This document shows, in pieces, positions 1 to 10,499 of a stretch of DNA of 64,000 bases. The notes below the pieces were generated by a model. That model was not told the DNA's origin. It saw nothing but the letters and a program-made list of their open reading frames with translations, and searched no databases. Source of the DNA: Cepaea nemoralis (taxonomy: Eukaryota; Mollusca; Gastropoda; Stylommatophora; Helicidae); assembly GCA_014155875.1 (NCBI GenBank), contig JACEFZ010001381.1, positions 917,001 through 981,000 on the forward strand, read 5' to 3'. Within the stretch, counting starts at the first letter, position 1, and every line of letters begins with the position of its first letter. The position numbers were made by a program, and so were the translations under genes.

Positions 1-1086
1 CTCCTCGGGAAGTCCCAGTATCAGTCCCAAATATGTATTGATCATTGAGTGGATACCCCACACACTTCCAGAGTTGGACTAAACTCCATCATCAGAGAAG
101 AGGTATAGGTGGATTAGAAACCCCCTCCCTTCTCCTCCCCTTATTTTTTTCTTTGTGTTTGTTGATATTTCAGTTGTGCTGACATTGGGTTTTATTTTAG
201 ATGTATCTCGATTGTGTACTTTGTTTCATTTTGTAGCGCTAGAAAGACAGGTGATATATTGGTCCCATACTTAGAGTCAGGACCCTTGGTCACACTGAAT
301 TATGGCGGTTGTAAAGTTTGGATTGTTAAATCCTGAACTACAGTAGTCTTTCTTCACCTCATTGGTTAAAATGAAGGAGATATTGCCTGCCGGATAGTCT
401 GCAGAGGAACATCTATTATCTGAAATAACCCCTGCCTCAACGTCACCACGCTTATTTTCAAGAACAGGAAACTAGGTAACAGCCATGTCTCTGATTCGTA
501 CAAGATTGGATCTGGGGAGTGCTATTGTTTACTGCCACACTCACTGGATAATGTGTGTCAGCGCCTGGGTATACCGAGTGGATTACAAGAAGCTATTGGA
601 TAGTCGATGTTACACCAAGCAGTGTGGATACTATAACTGCTGTGTGGACTTTCAGTTTGCTTTGCAAATTAATATCCTTCGTGCCCCAGATATGTGCAGA
701 CAGGCTCTATACCCATTCAGGTCATCACAATCATGTATTCATCTGGAGAACGCTATATCCTTCATACGCCCAATTTGGGCAGGCCAATTCTATACCCAAG
801 ATAACCATCAAATATCCATTTAGAGAAGCATTTGCCATTTCTATACCAGACGGATTACACTACACAAGAGTATATCTAACCCAGCTCATCAGCAGTTGTG
901 ACTTAGTTGGATTATGTGTTGCGTGGAGATTGTGTGGGATTATTCTTTCATGCGTTCTAGCAGTGAATATGGATACCATTCTGGTGGAATATGATTGTGG
1001 TGTACACTTGCACGTTTCAGTGATTACTTTCCGGATATGTACCAGACAGAGATGGAGATAGACAGACAGAGGGAGATAAAGAGAGA

Positions 1087-1094
<8 letters not shown>
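1..1094. other. Intergenic, no gene recognised
   Basis: Overlapping short open frames occur between about 485 and 1060 but none shows a recognisable domain, splice signals or consistent coding character. Short degenerate phrases resembling 'gtggattac' recur loosely at 560-1000, which may be an eroded tandem repeat. I see no gene here. Confidence 0.5.

Positions 1095-1164
<70 letters not shown>
1095..1164. repeat. (GA)n microsatellite
   Basis: An uninterrupted GA dinucleotide run of about 70 bases follows an impure purine-rich lead-in. The apparent Arg/Glu and Ser/Leu open frames across it are artefacts of the repeat. Confidence 0.95.
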
Positions 1165-1166
<2 letters not shown>

Positions 1167-1276
1167 AGGAGGCTGTCTGTTTTTAAAATAGAAACCTTTG
1201 TTAATTATTAGGCCTAGAGTGTTTTTATACATTTTATCTTGACATAATGTTGATTTTTTTATGAAACTGATAGTGG

Positions 1277-1278
<2 letters not shown>

Positions 1279-1344
<66 letters not shown>
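1279..1344. repeat. (GT)n microsatellite
   Basis: A perfect GT dinucleotide run of about 66 bases sits immediately beside the large palindrome at 1348-1441. Confidence 0.95.
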
Positions 1345-1346
<2 letters not shown>

Positions 1347-1347
1347 T

Positions 1348-1441
1348 TTTTTCTGACTTATGTGCTGCACATGAATATGATGTTGTATGTGATATATCAT
1401 ATACAACATCATATTCATGTGCAGCACATAAGTCAGAAAAA
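1348..1441. repeat. Near-perfect 94-bp palindrome (hairpin)
   Basis: The first half (1348-1394) is the reverse complement of the second half (1395-1441) except for one G:T pair at 1389/1400. There is essentially no loop; the centre is GATATATC. Arms this long without a spacer are rare and prone to cruciform formation or to arising by template switching. A transcript would form a 47-bp stem. No flanking target duplication or coding signal was found, so it is not assigned to a mobile element. Confidence 0.93.
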
Positions 1442-1530
1442 GAATAGATCCCCCCCCCCCACCGCCCCAAAAACAAAACATGATATTATCGGCGCAGTCC
1501 CTTATCAACTACACTAACGCGCCTGTCTCG

Positions 1531-1770
1531 GGGTGATTAGCACAGTGCTAATATAAAAATACGCCACCATAAAACAATGTTTTAATTGTTAGCACAGTGT
1601 TGATATAAAAATACGAGCACATAAAACAAATTTTTAATAGTTAGCACAGTGTTACAATAAAAAATACAACCACATAAAACAATGTTTTTAGTTGTTAGCA
1701 TAGTACCAAAATATTACCCCCTTCTCCCGCCCCCCCCCCCCAAAACACACACACACACACACACACACAC
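1531..1770 (+). repeat. About 58-bp tandem repeat x3-4, then C-run and (CA)n
   Basis: The phrase 'gttagcacagtg' followed by AT-rich sequence and 'acataaaacaatgttttta' recurs about every 57-58 bases between 1531 and 1712 in three to four diverged copies. A C-run and a (CA)n stretch (about 1745-1770) follow. Confidence 0.7.
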
Positions 1771-2034
1771 AATCTGTGCATAAACTTTATGCTGTTTTAA
1801 TTGCATTTTACAGAATGGCGCTATCATATGAAAAACTGGAGCACAATACAAACATCAGCTATATGGGGAAAATGCGCCAATATTTGTATTGCCCGTATCT
1901 AACTGCTATGAAAGCGAGTCCTTTGTCAAGTAGCGTTTACACAAGTTCGAGCAATTTCTGTACTGCTGAACCTGCTCAAGTAAGGTTATGTTCTCAACTA
2001 TTTTGAAAATCTATATGCAATTTATGCAATCTCT

Positions 2035-2150
2035 CTCGTTCAGAAAGCAATGGCAAACTACTGAACGTAACACTTGCCTAGTACATCAACAACAGCTGAA
2101 AATGCTGGTGTTGACTGCAACGTCCCGTAAGGGATACGCAACAAAATATA
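2035..2150 (+). mobile_element. SINE, family 4 (3' part)
   Basis: This matches by eye the 3' half of the intact SINE at 23137-23381. Shared phrases include 'cagaaagcaatggcaaacta', 'gctgaaaatgctggtgttga' and a tail of the form 'gtcc(t/c)gtaaggga'. The tRNA-like head is missing. It is a 5'-truncated copy. Confidence 0.7.
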
Positions 2151-2219
2151 TATATATATGCAATTTAAAAAACAAAAAACAGTGAGACCTTTGCAATGCA
2201 AAATATAAAAATAAAAAAT

Positions 2220-2222
<3 letters not shown>

Positions 2223-2306
<84 letters not shown>

Positions 2307-2406
2307 TTAGTTAGTTAGTTAGTTAGTTAGTTCCCCCATCACAGAGTTAATGTTTCATTGTTCACGTCCTATAAAGAGAGAGAGTCAGTCAGTCAGTCAG
2401 TCAGTC

Positions 2407-2439
<33 letters not shown>

Positions 2440-2763
2440 CTTAGTTAGTTAGTTCCCCCATCACAGAGTTAATGTTTCATTGTTCACGTCCTGTAAAGAG
2501 AGAGAGTCAGTCAGTCAGTCAGTCAGTCAGTCAGTCAGTTAGTTAGTTAGTTAGTTAGGTAGTTAGTTAGTTAGTTAGTTAGTTAGGTAGTTAGTTAGTT
2601 AGTTAGTTAGTTAGGTAAGTAGGTAGGTAGGTAGTTAGTTAGTTAGTTAGTTAGTTAGGTAGGTAGGTAGTTAGTTAGTTAGTTAGGTAGTTAGGTAGTT
2701 AGTTAGTTAGTTAGGTAGGTAGGTAGGTAGTTAGTTAGTTAGTTAGTTAGCTAGCTAGTTAGT
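2223..2763. repeat. Composite (GA)n / (AGTT)n / (AGTC)n / (AGGT)n array
   Basis: A GA run (2223-2303) leads into tetranucleotide blocks of AGTT, AGTC and AGGT. A non-simple segment containing 'cacagagttaatgtttcatt' occurs twice about 121 bases apart, each time followed by a short GA run and AGTC then AGTT blocks; a diverged third copy follows the array near 2766. It is a minisatellite whose unit is itself made of microsatellites. Confidence 0.85.
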
Positions 2764-3267
2764 TTCCCATCACAGTGTTCATGTTTCACTGTTCACGTCC
2801 TGTAAAGGACACGTATCTAGTTGAACCTACATATAATATTGTCCACCCACAATTAACGCTGCCTACTTCTCGCCTGCTTCCCTCCAGCATACTTTTAATT
2901 TTTCCAGTTCCAATTTTCGAGGGAAAAAAAACAAACTTTCCATCTTGTCTCAACCAGCCCGTGCTGCATTGGTTATAATGATGGTGGCTCATGGTGCGTG
3001 GATTATTACTTTCTTTGTGTGCCAGTAATTACTAATAGCTGGCTTATTTTGTGCGCAGGCCGTGCCTGTGACGTTGGGTGGGGGGTCAGTTGTCCGGCAA
3101 GTTTTTTTTTTGGGGGGGGGGGCGGTGGGGGGAGGGGGTGGTGTAGTTCCTGTCCGGGTTTTGGTTGTCCTTGCTGTTGTCCTTACCATTTAACTGTCTT
3201 TTTATATGATCCCATTCACATGATGTAACCCACTTAATTTAACTGTATTTTGGGACTTTAGAAGGAC

Positions 3268-3565
3268 AAAAATTGCGCTCGCTCGCTTTGAACTCCTGCG
3301 TAGTCCATGCACACTGCTTCTAGTAGCACTGAACTGAGTTTTGCGCGTAGATAACGCTTTCCTAATACCGGTGGTTCTCGCCAACAGTTGAACCCACTCC
3401 AACTTGAGAGGTACTTGTAATTTACGTCCCCAATTCAAGGGCAAGAAGTCAACATGTTAGTAAAAATGCCCGGTGTAGGGGTTGGGCCCCTTACCTCGGC
3501 ATCAGCACATCGGATGTTTAAGAATGCGCATTTTTATCCATTCGACCATGCTGACCTCTGTGGAC
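3268..3565 (-). mobile_element. SINE, family 1 (tRNA-derived)
   Basis: Read on the minus strand it starts with a tRNA-like head ('gtcagcatggtcgaatggat', A-box-like) and continues into a body shared with copies at 12285-12500, 13381-13615, 17955-18095 and 34005-34265. The body contains 'cctctcaagttggagtgggt' and ends near 'aagcgagcgagcgcaa'. Pol III-type head plus several dispersed copies supports a SINE. No gene lies in the flanks. Confidence 0.75.
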
Positions 3566-3713
3566 TGATTTATCCATTTGTTAGAATTCGATTATTTTTA
3601 TCCCTTTTATGACAATATTATCAGTTATGATTGTAAGAAAATGAAGTTTTCCTGTTGTCCTGTTCTGTTTGCTCAACAACTGGTTAATGAGCATTATAAC
3701 ATATTCATCACTG

Positions 3714-4070
3714 TCATATGCCATGCCGATAAGAGTGGGCGGTCATGTTTCGCCATCTCACACTGTCACTAATATCTTGGATCAGATATTGTGTGTTATT
3801 GTACCTATTATATAATGCAGCCAAGATATTAATCTCTATGCCTCCCCCTTTCTCTTTTCCCATAAAGTTGAAAGTTGTCACTAAGTTTCCAAGTTTGTTT
3901 CTTCTCATAAAGTCTCCAAGATATATCATATCTACTGTTTGCGTCTAATTTCTAGAATGTAGGGGTTTTTTTTTTCATTTATTTCTTGTAGGACTTTCTC
4001 ATACGTTTTTCTTTTCGTCCATGACATTCTTTTGTAAGGTAATACCCAGGACCGTACGGTAGATTTTCTC
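3714..4070 (-). pseudogene. Decayed LINE 3' end (TGATG-tailed family)
   Basis: The plus-strand sequence parallels 50101-50380, the 3' end of the minus-strand LINE there: both begin 'tcat(a/g)tgccatgccgataag' and share phrases such as 'tttcttctcataa'. It represents the C-terminal end of reverse transcriptase and the 3' end. Multiple stops and indels show it is old and non-functional. Confidence 0.6.
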
Positions 4071-4214
4071 AGTATGGTGCAAGTCTTTGAAATGACACAA
4101 TTTAAAGCGTTGCGTAAAGATTTTAAATTATTGAAAGGTTCAAATTGTATTTTGATTTCGCTACTTATGCCGCCCCTTACGGTGCCGCCGGATGCGGCCG
4201 CCTCTCTGTATCAT

Positions 4215-4485
4215 AGCACGGCACGACCCTAGTAATACCTTATTCTGTAAGGTCATAGGGCTGAAAGGTTCGAATCCGTATCGAGGCGGATTTTTTCTTT
4301 TAATTGACCTGTGCGGCCAGATCGACCCAGTCTAAACTGGGTACTAGAGAAGGTCTTCTGAAGTAAAGGCGGTCGGTGTGAAACTGACCACATCACCCAC
4401 CGAGTGTCTATTGGTCTCAAAAATATGTGTGTAGCACCCAATGCTCAATGCACCATGGGGCGTGTAAATGGGCCCTTTATTTTAC
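4215..4485 (+). mobile_element. SINE, family 2 (tRNA-derived)
   Basis: A B-box-like GGTTCGAATCC lies at about 4267, followed by a body with 'agatcgacccagtctaaact' and 'accacatcacccaccgagtg'. It is shared with copies at 13195-13672, 29128-29440 and 37672-37798 (minus). The arrangement of tRNA-like head plus conserved body defines a SINE. Confidence 0.75.
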
Positions 4486-4565
4486 TTTAACCTCATTCGC
4501 AACTGCTGCGCGCTATTGAGAACAAGGCACCTAAACTGTTCAAGAAAACTGATACGGGGGAAAAA

Positions 4566-5312
4566 ATGGCACGTGTCAAGACCAACACCAGAAGACACCC
4601 AACATACAAGGTGAGCAGCGTGGAGGCAGACAAAACCTTAAAGAAGACGAGCGGAAAGAACCTGCCTGTGAGCTGCAGCAAAGAGCCAAAACCTACAGTA
4701 ACCTCAAATGAAGCTACCACGAGGAAGACCGATAACCCACCACAGACAAGAGCCAAGACTATCGAGGAGAAGAGTGAGGAGAAAGACACCAGAGTCGGAA
4801 ACACCGACTTGCAGACGATCATTTGGGTTATCAAGCGTATCCACGTGGAGCTGACAGATGAACAGATCCTGAAGCAGCTACAACCGGGAAATCTCCACAT
4901 CAGAATCTTAAGGGCGGAGCGGCTTCTGACCTATTCCAAGATTCCTACAACCTTAGCGGAGTTGACAACAGAGAGCAGCGAGATGCCGATCACAGTAGCT
5001 ATGAACAAGAAAGTACAACAGCCTGAAAGATTCATTCCAAGAATCACTCAATGCTCAAGATGCCAGAGGGCCGGTCACAGCAGAACAACATGTCGCAGCA
5101 AGATAGAGATCTGCCGATACCACACCTTCAAGGAACGTCCGCTGGCCAAACAGGACAAGGACTTCCGAACGCCCAACGATAACAGAAAGTGTGCCTACTG
5201 CCTCGGCAAGCATGGAGCAAGATACCTGGGCTGCCCGTACCTCCAAAGACATAGAGATGTTTTAAAGACCGCCATAACTACACAAGGTCACCACACAAGG
5301 AAGCACTGCTGA
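4566..5312 (+). pseudogene. LINE ORF1-like nucleic-acid-binding protein
   Basis: This 248-codon frame is rich in Lys/Arg/Glu/Thr for its first half and carries two C-terminal zinc-knuckle-like motifs. One is C-x2-C-x4-H-x4-C (CSRCQRAGHSRTTC, about residues 163-176); the other is C-x2-C-x4-H-x5-C (CAYCLGKHGARYLGC, about 210-224). This pattern is known from ORF1 of Jockey/I-type non-LTR retrotransposons, where the protein coats the RNA template. The ATG at 4566 follows a purine-rich leader. No endonuclease or reverse transcriptase follows, so the copy is internally deleted or 3'-truncated. A Gag origin from another element is possible but less likely without LTRs. Confidence 0.65.
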
Positions 5313-6036
5313 GAAGCGAAACAGAAAAGACATCTCACAAACCGAAAAATCATAGCTTCAAACCCGATTAACGAGCTGGAGAAGCAAGTCAATGCACTGC
5401 TGACGTCGACTCCGACCAGCAACAACGAACAACTGCTGGCGAACATGAACAAACTCCAGCACAGCATCCAACAAGAGATGGAGGGCGTGGCATAGATGAA
5501 AAGGGGAAACGAAAAATACTCTACAAGCAATCAAGACAGAAAGAGAATTACTGAAAGCCGAAAGGGAACAATGCCAAAAGAAACAAGCAGAAGCCACGCA
5601 AAAGATTACAGAGAAGCCGCAAACTGGATCCAAGCCAAAGACCGGTGAAAAACTCCAAGATGAAGCCAGCAACCCATTCTCATTAACGAATAAGTTCAAG
5701 GGGAAACCGGTCTCCAACCGGAAATATGACGCAAGCCTGGCCAGCCTTGACGCGAAAGTCCATAGTCCTGTAAAAGAACTCTGAATACCTGATAGGATAA
5801 TAATAGACAGGACCCAAGAAGATATTGAGAGGGCAGCCAGATTGTTCTCGGGTCGACTACAAAACAAGGAAACAAAAGCTAGCAAACCAAAGGATGAGTC
5901 CTTATAAGGACTGCATCATATCAAAACAGACGAGTCAGAAGCCAACAATGGACAAAGAAACCACAAGAGCAGACGGGCACAAAGGAGAACTCGCCGGCGA
6001 ATCCCCCAGTTGACGACACGGGCATGAACGCTTATA
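5313..6036 (+). pseudogene. Continuation of LINE ORF1, frame-broken
   Basis: After the stop at 5312 the plus strand stays coding-like in shifting frames to about 5783. It has Glu/Lys/Gln-rich, probably coiled-coil stretches and a segment containing ASNPFSLTNKFKGKPVSNRK. Several stops and at least one frameshift interrupt it. It then runs to the hAT MITE at 6037 and resumes after it (6390-6530), ending in a CAAT-rich tail. It is the decayed remainder of the element whose ORF begins at 4566. Confidence 0.5.
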
Positions 6037-6381
6037 CAGTGGTTCTCAACCGGTGGGGACTCCCCCCCCCCCCCCCCCAGGGGGGAATTGTAGGGTTTCA
6101 GGGGGGGGGGGGCGGTTTAAGATTATTTCAAGATCGCGTGAATACAAGAACCGATGTCTTGATACTGTTTTTCCCTTCATACTTTACGGTTCTGTATGTC
6201 TCACCCTTCTAAAATTCACTTTATAAAGTAAGTAGACCCACAAATCACGTTTTTTATGAGGACATCTAGACTTGTTTTAGTATGTGCTATTAAATTTAGC
6301 TTCCATTGTTACGTATACTGTGTGGGGGCGGGGGTGGGGGGTTTAGGTAGGAAATACGAAAGGGGGGATTGAGAACCACTG
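6037..6381. mobile_element. hAT-type MITE with 8-bp target duplication
   Basis: The termini are CAGTGGTTCTCAACC and its inverted complement, the classic hAT/Charlie-like end. Identical 8-bp duplications CGCTTATA flank it at 6029-6036 and 6382-6389. The 345-bp interior has no coding capacity and carries long C and G homopolymers just inside both ends. Related copies lie at 15008-15370, 15686-16370 and 46599-46964. It inserted into the LINE ORF1 remnant, so it is the younger of the two. Confidence 0.92.
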
Positions 6382-6938
6382 CGCTTATATAACCAGTCCG
6401 AGTTCCGACACACTCGAAAGAGAGCAGAGACAGAAACAGGATAAAAACTCACACAACTCAACTCCAGCCAGTGCTGAAGAAGCAGGTTGAACGAGACCGA
6501 ATTTGGAATTTTTGTTTAGAATGAATCAATCAATCAACTTTAACTTCTGTCAAACAAATTAACAAATAACACGACGACTTTAGTATTACGATATATCGCC
6601 CTTCTGTGCAAATGGGAGGTCACATTTGGCGATATATTGTCCTTTGGCACTGAATCAGTTAAGTAAAAAACAGTAAATGACCTGTATTTTGTTTTATCAA
6701 CTTAAAAAATATTAAGTAAAAGCAATAAAGCGCCCATGTTAAACTAAGGACAGGCCCGACAACGAATTAAGTGTAACACATATTGCTGTTCCTCGTAGAT
6801 TAACAGAAGGTCAAGTGGAAGATTGGACAAGTCACTGCAGTTGGAAGCAAGAAAAGAAGGCCAGAGTTACGTCGATGTGGGTAATATTATGAGGTAAATT
6901 TGTAAACGACGGGTGAGTTTTCATTGATGTGTTGCCAG

Positions 6939-7097
6939 CAGTGGCGGACTGGCCAGGGTTTCTGCTTGCACGACCCCAAATGTGGGTTCCTGATGAAGTG
7001 GGCCCTCTTAAATATTGGGCAGTATATTAAAATATGAATGCCCTTCTATTAGCTTTGCCTCCTGGCAACCAGTATTGTTAGACCCAGTCCACCACTG
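6939..7097. mobile_element. Short MITE, CAGTGGCGGACTGG termini
   Basis: CAGTGGCGGACTGG at the left end matches CCAGTCCACCACTG at the right end with one mismatch. The flanking octamers (6931-6938 and 7098-7105) agree at only 5 of 8 positions, so the target duplication is uncertain. The interior is noncoding. A small non-autonomous hAT-like element is the simplest reading. Confidence 0.6.
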
Positions 7098-7213
7098 GCT
7101 GCTGGGTCATCCTAATCATTTTGAGCCATGCTGATGGCGTGGACTGTCATGGTTGGCTGTCTCACACGAACACCTGTAGTTATGACATCGCTAGTCGAGT
7201 GCCAGTTAGTCTA

Positions 7214-7489
7214 TAGGGAGACTGGGGAGAAATGGACCAGCAATTTTGTAGTTTTCAATTTTTGCTCATCACCGGAACAGATTTTATCGAAACATAACAA
7301 AACCATGACTAAAATGTTGTACATTCATTTATTTTAAAAGGGGAAAACATTTAGCAATCTATTTCTATATGTTTCTTTACAAAATGCATTTCAAAAATGT
7401 ATATGAACATGGGGAGAAATTGACCACCATTGGGGTGAAATGGACCAGCACGTGGGGAGCAATGGACCATAGTGGGGAGAAATGGACCT
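7214..7489 (+). repeat. Left TIR and subterminal motif array
   Basis: Near-copies of GGGGAGAAATGGACC occur at about 7226, 7411, 7432, 7455 and 7476, with variants such as GGGGTGAAATGGACC and GGGGAGCAATGGACC. In pogo-like and other transposons such iterated subterminal motifs commonly bind the transposase HTH domain. That role here is inference. Confidence 0.8.
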
Positions 7490-7629
7490 TTTTTAAAAAG
7501 AAGCAGCAACAACTCATCCATATTGCTATAAGAAATAAATAATCATTAAAAGGATATTTGGAGTTTTTTAAAATTATTTTAAGCGACAGTAAAAAAGTTT
7601 AATATGATATATTAATCTAATATAAAGTT

Positions 7630-9688
7630 TTATCGAACATTTATGCCTGCAAGACTTTCTTTGAAGACATAGCCATCTTTGGTCCTAGAAGTGGTTCCAG
7701 TGATTGTAGATCTAGTAAGCTGTGCTTTAATACATGTAATTGAGACACTGGCGACATCTTCTACCTTAGGCTTAACAAATTTACCAGCAACCTTCTCACT
7801 CTTGCGCAAGAACTCTACCTCAACATCACCATCATCATCATTGTCTCCCCTTACAATTCCTACATAGTAAACACAAGTCTTCTTTGTTCCATATTCACAT
7901 AGCACACACTGGCCTTCAAAAACCTCACGCACACCAGTCAAGCTAACCGTACACTCCTCATTTTCACCAAATGAAACATCAGAATCTGTGTCATCACAAA
8001 ACGAAATGTCAGTTTCTGGATCTGAATCAACATCAAGTTCTTTCAGCAGCTGTCTCTTTGCCTTTTTGGGTGGAACTTTTGCTGCCTTTTCTTTTATCAC
8101 CGCTCTTTCCCTAATTCGATCCATTTCTGGCGTAGAAGTAGCCAGCATAGTTTTTCCTCTTTTCCTCATATTATTTGAATCTTTTCGCGGACCATCTTTT
8201 GGTAGTCCTCTGAAAACATGAGGCGAAGTAAAGGAAGAAGTAGCTTTATGTTGAAGACTCCCTGATATTTCCTGCAAGTCATCTACAAGGTTCTCAACAT
8301 TACACTCTTTCTGATTTTCATGAAATTCTTGTGCAGTTTGATCTGTGCTGGTACCACAATGTGGAGATGCTGATCCTGTCTGTTCATTGCTTTCTAAAGT
8401 GGCATTTTCACTGTCCTTGCTGATGGGCCTGTTCGTTATTTCTGAAGGCATAAAATCATCTTCTGTAAAAACATCTTCGTTAAAGGGCCAAATACCTGAC
8501 ACTGCAAAGCCTGATTGAATGTTAATGGAAATTGCCGCTTTAAGTAAAGCGTGGCCTCCTAGATTTGCAACTTGATAGATTGTCAGTGGTGTCCCAACAT
8601 TTTTCATCATCCATGAATCACACGCATTGTTGTAGACCGACTTCATGGGTCCAATAACGGAACGGTCCAAGGGCTGAGTTTAGATGAGGTGTGTGGTGGC
8701 AACGTGATCACATGAATGTTGTTTTTCTTGCACAGTTCAAGTGATTCAAATGAAATGTGGGAATCGTGATTGTCCAAGATCAAAATCAAAGGGAAGTCTT
8801 TGGAACGTCTTGAATGCTTAATGAAGTGATTTATAACTTTGACGAAATTATCACGGGTCATCCAACCTGATTCATTCACAAGGCCAAGGGAACCTTCAGG
8901 TGCTCCAGCAAGCATAAAATTCTTAAAATTTTTCTGGGAAACACAAAAACTGGAGGGATAATGTGACCCGCAGCTGACGCAATGCAACAGATTGTGACCA
9001 GTTCTCCTCTTTCTCTGGATGTCACCTGGCCTATTTGCTTCACTCCTCGTGGGGCAATTACTTTTGGCACTTTCTGTACAGTGGTCAGACCTGACTCATC
9101 CAAATTGTAGATTTGAGCTCCACTCACATTTAGTTTTGTAATGGTTTCCTTCACAATGTTGAAGAAGGTGCAAATATTATGTTTGTTGAAAGCTGTAGCT
9201 CTAGCCAGAGATGTTGCCTCAGGTTGCCTTATGGTCAGCTCGGGATTCCGTCGCAAAAATCCACAAAGCCAGTCATTCCCTGCCATCATTTGCTCATCCC
9301 AGGTTAAAGGATGTGCAATGTTATTGACTTTCGCTATCTCGTACGCCAAAATACGAACGTTTTTAGTTGTGAGTCCATGGAACATTCTTGCACAATCTTT
9401 CAAGTAACTAGCAAAACCAGCTTCTTGCTTAGCTGTGAAAACAAGGCTATGCCTATAATTTGGTACGAGTCTAGTAGGCAGACCATTTCCTTCTCTGTCT
9501 TTTGTAAGATTGTTATTGAGGGTAGAGCGAGCAATGCCGTACTCCCTTGCAGCTTTCCTCACTTTCATTCCATTTTTCACAGCATTAACAGCTTCTCTCA
9601 TACGTTCCTCCGTAACGAGACCCTTGTTGGTGTTTCTGGTGTACAATCTTGGCATCTGAAACAAAAGAGTGACAGAATTATATAACAT
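7630..9688 (-). pseudogene. Pogo/Tigger-like DDE transposase, two frameshifts
   Basis: Three overlapping minus-strand frames (8876-9688, 8643-8987, 7630-8670) together cover one transposase. The N-terminus has a Psq-type helix-turn-helix (REAVNAVKNGMKVRKAAREY) followed by a CENP-B-type DNA-binding region (NDWLCGFLRRNPELTIRQPE). The DDE_1 core shows YNLDESGLTT (first Asp) and LILILDNHDSH (second Asp). The third acidic position falls at the second frame break. The C-terminus (7630-8500) is long, acidic and low in complexity, then ends in a basic tail. Frame breaks lie near 8935, in an A/T homopolymer, and near 8670. The catalytic core otherwise lacks internal stops, so decay is recent or partly a sequencing artefact. 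Confidence 0.85.
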
Positions 9689-10266
9689 TTAGAATGGTAG
9701 GCCTATCATTTGCAAAGAAATACTGATCATAGCACGAATGACGTGCATCTTTAATAAATCACTGAAATCAAATTTGTTAACAGTTTTATTGGTCTAGATT
9801 TAGACCCCAGTATTAAAAAGAATCAATAATGCTGATATTCGAATGCAATCTTCAACACTTTTAATAACAACAGACTGTCTTGTCAATTTCTTCTATGGGG
9901 AGAAATGAACCATGGGGAGAAATGAACCGGTCCATTTCTCCCCCATCAATGTATTAAACTATTCAGCCATAAAGTCTCTTAAATCTAATATTATATGCTA
10001 TATTTGTTATATGAACTCTTAAATAACAAGTAAATAAAGATATTAACGTAATTACCTTGTCCTGATTCCTGACTATGCGTCTGCTTTACGATGGTGTCTG
10101 GAACTGGAAAAAGAAACTTTAGTGCAGAAAATTTTTCAAACTTTGCGTGGGAACGACCTGTGCGGGAAGTCGATGGCAAATGAAAAATTCGGACTATGTT
10201 TGATGTGGAAAACAAACTTATTATGGTTTCACTTTCATTGCATCACAGCCAGGGACCAGAGAGGGG

Positions 10267-10312
10267 GTGGTCCATTTCTCCCCTATGTCCATTTCTCCCC
10301 AGTCTCCCCCTA
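10267..10312 (-). repeat. Right TIR of the pogo-like element
   Basis: Two inverted copies of the GGGGAGAAATGGAC core occur here. Further copies face each other at about 9897-9950, where two direct copies with GAACC variants meet one inverted copy. The terminal copy mirrors the left end at 7214. Confidence 0.8.
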
Positions 10313-10499
10313 TAAATATAAAACTAGCACTATGTACGCACTATGCCTCATTACATGACAAAGAGTCCAACATTTATAACTGCAGTCATTTCAGATTTTA
10401 AGTTACATGTAGGTATATGTTAAATGTAAGTAACACAAACGTTTTAGTTACATGTGGTTGTTACCATATTATTACAGCAATGTTGTCATTATTATATAT

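Larger units (their letters stand above)
7214..10312 (-). mobile_element. Pogo/Tigger-like DNA transposon, full length
   Basis: The ends are inverted repeats (left GGGAGACTGGGGAGAAATGG; right is its complement with one extra base). They abut TA dinucleotides at 7212-7213 and 10313-10314, as expected for a Tc1/mariner-superfamily element using TA targets. The 3.1-kb interior carries one transposase-like gene on the minus strand. Several copies of the core GGGGAGAAATGGACC lie inside both ends in matching orientations, probably as transposase binding sites. The element retains both ends but its transposase is frameshifted, so it could move only if helped in trans. Confidence 0.88.

Noticed and set aside
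1017..1508. Long Ser/Leu and Thr/His open frame on the minus strand
   Set aside because: It is a translation of the (GA)n and (GT)n microsatellites and the palindrome, with no other coding signal.
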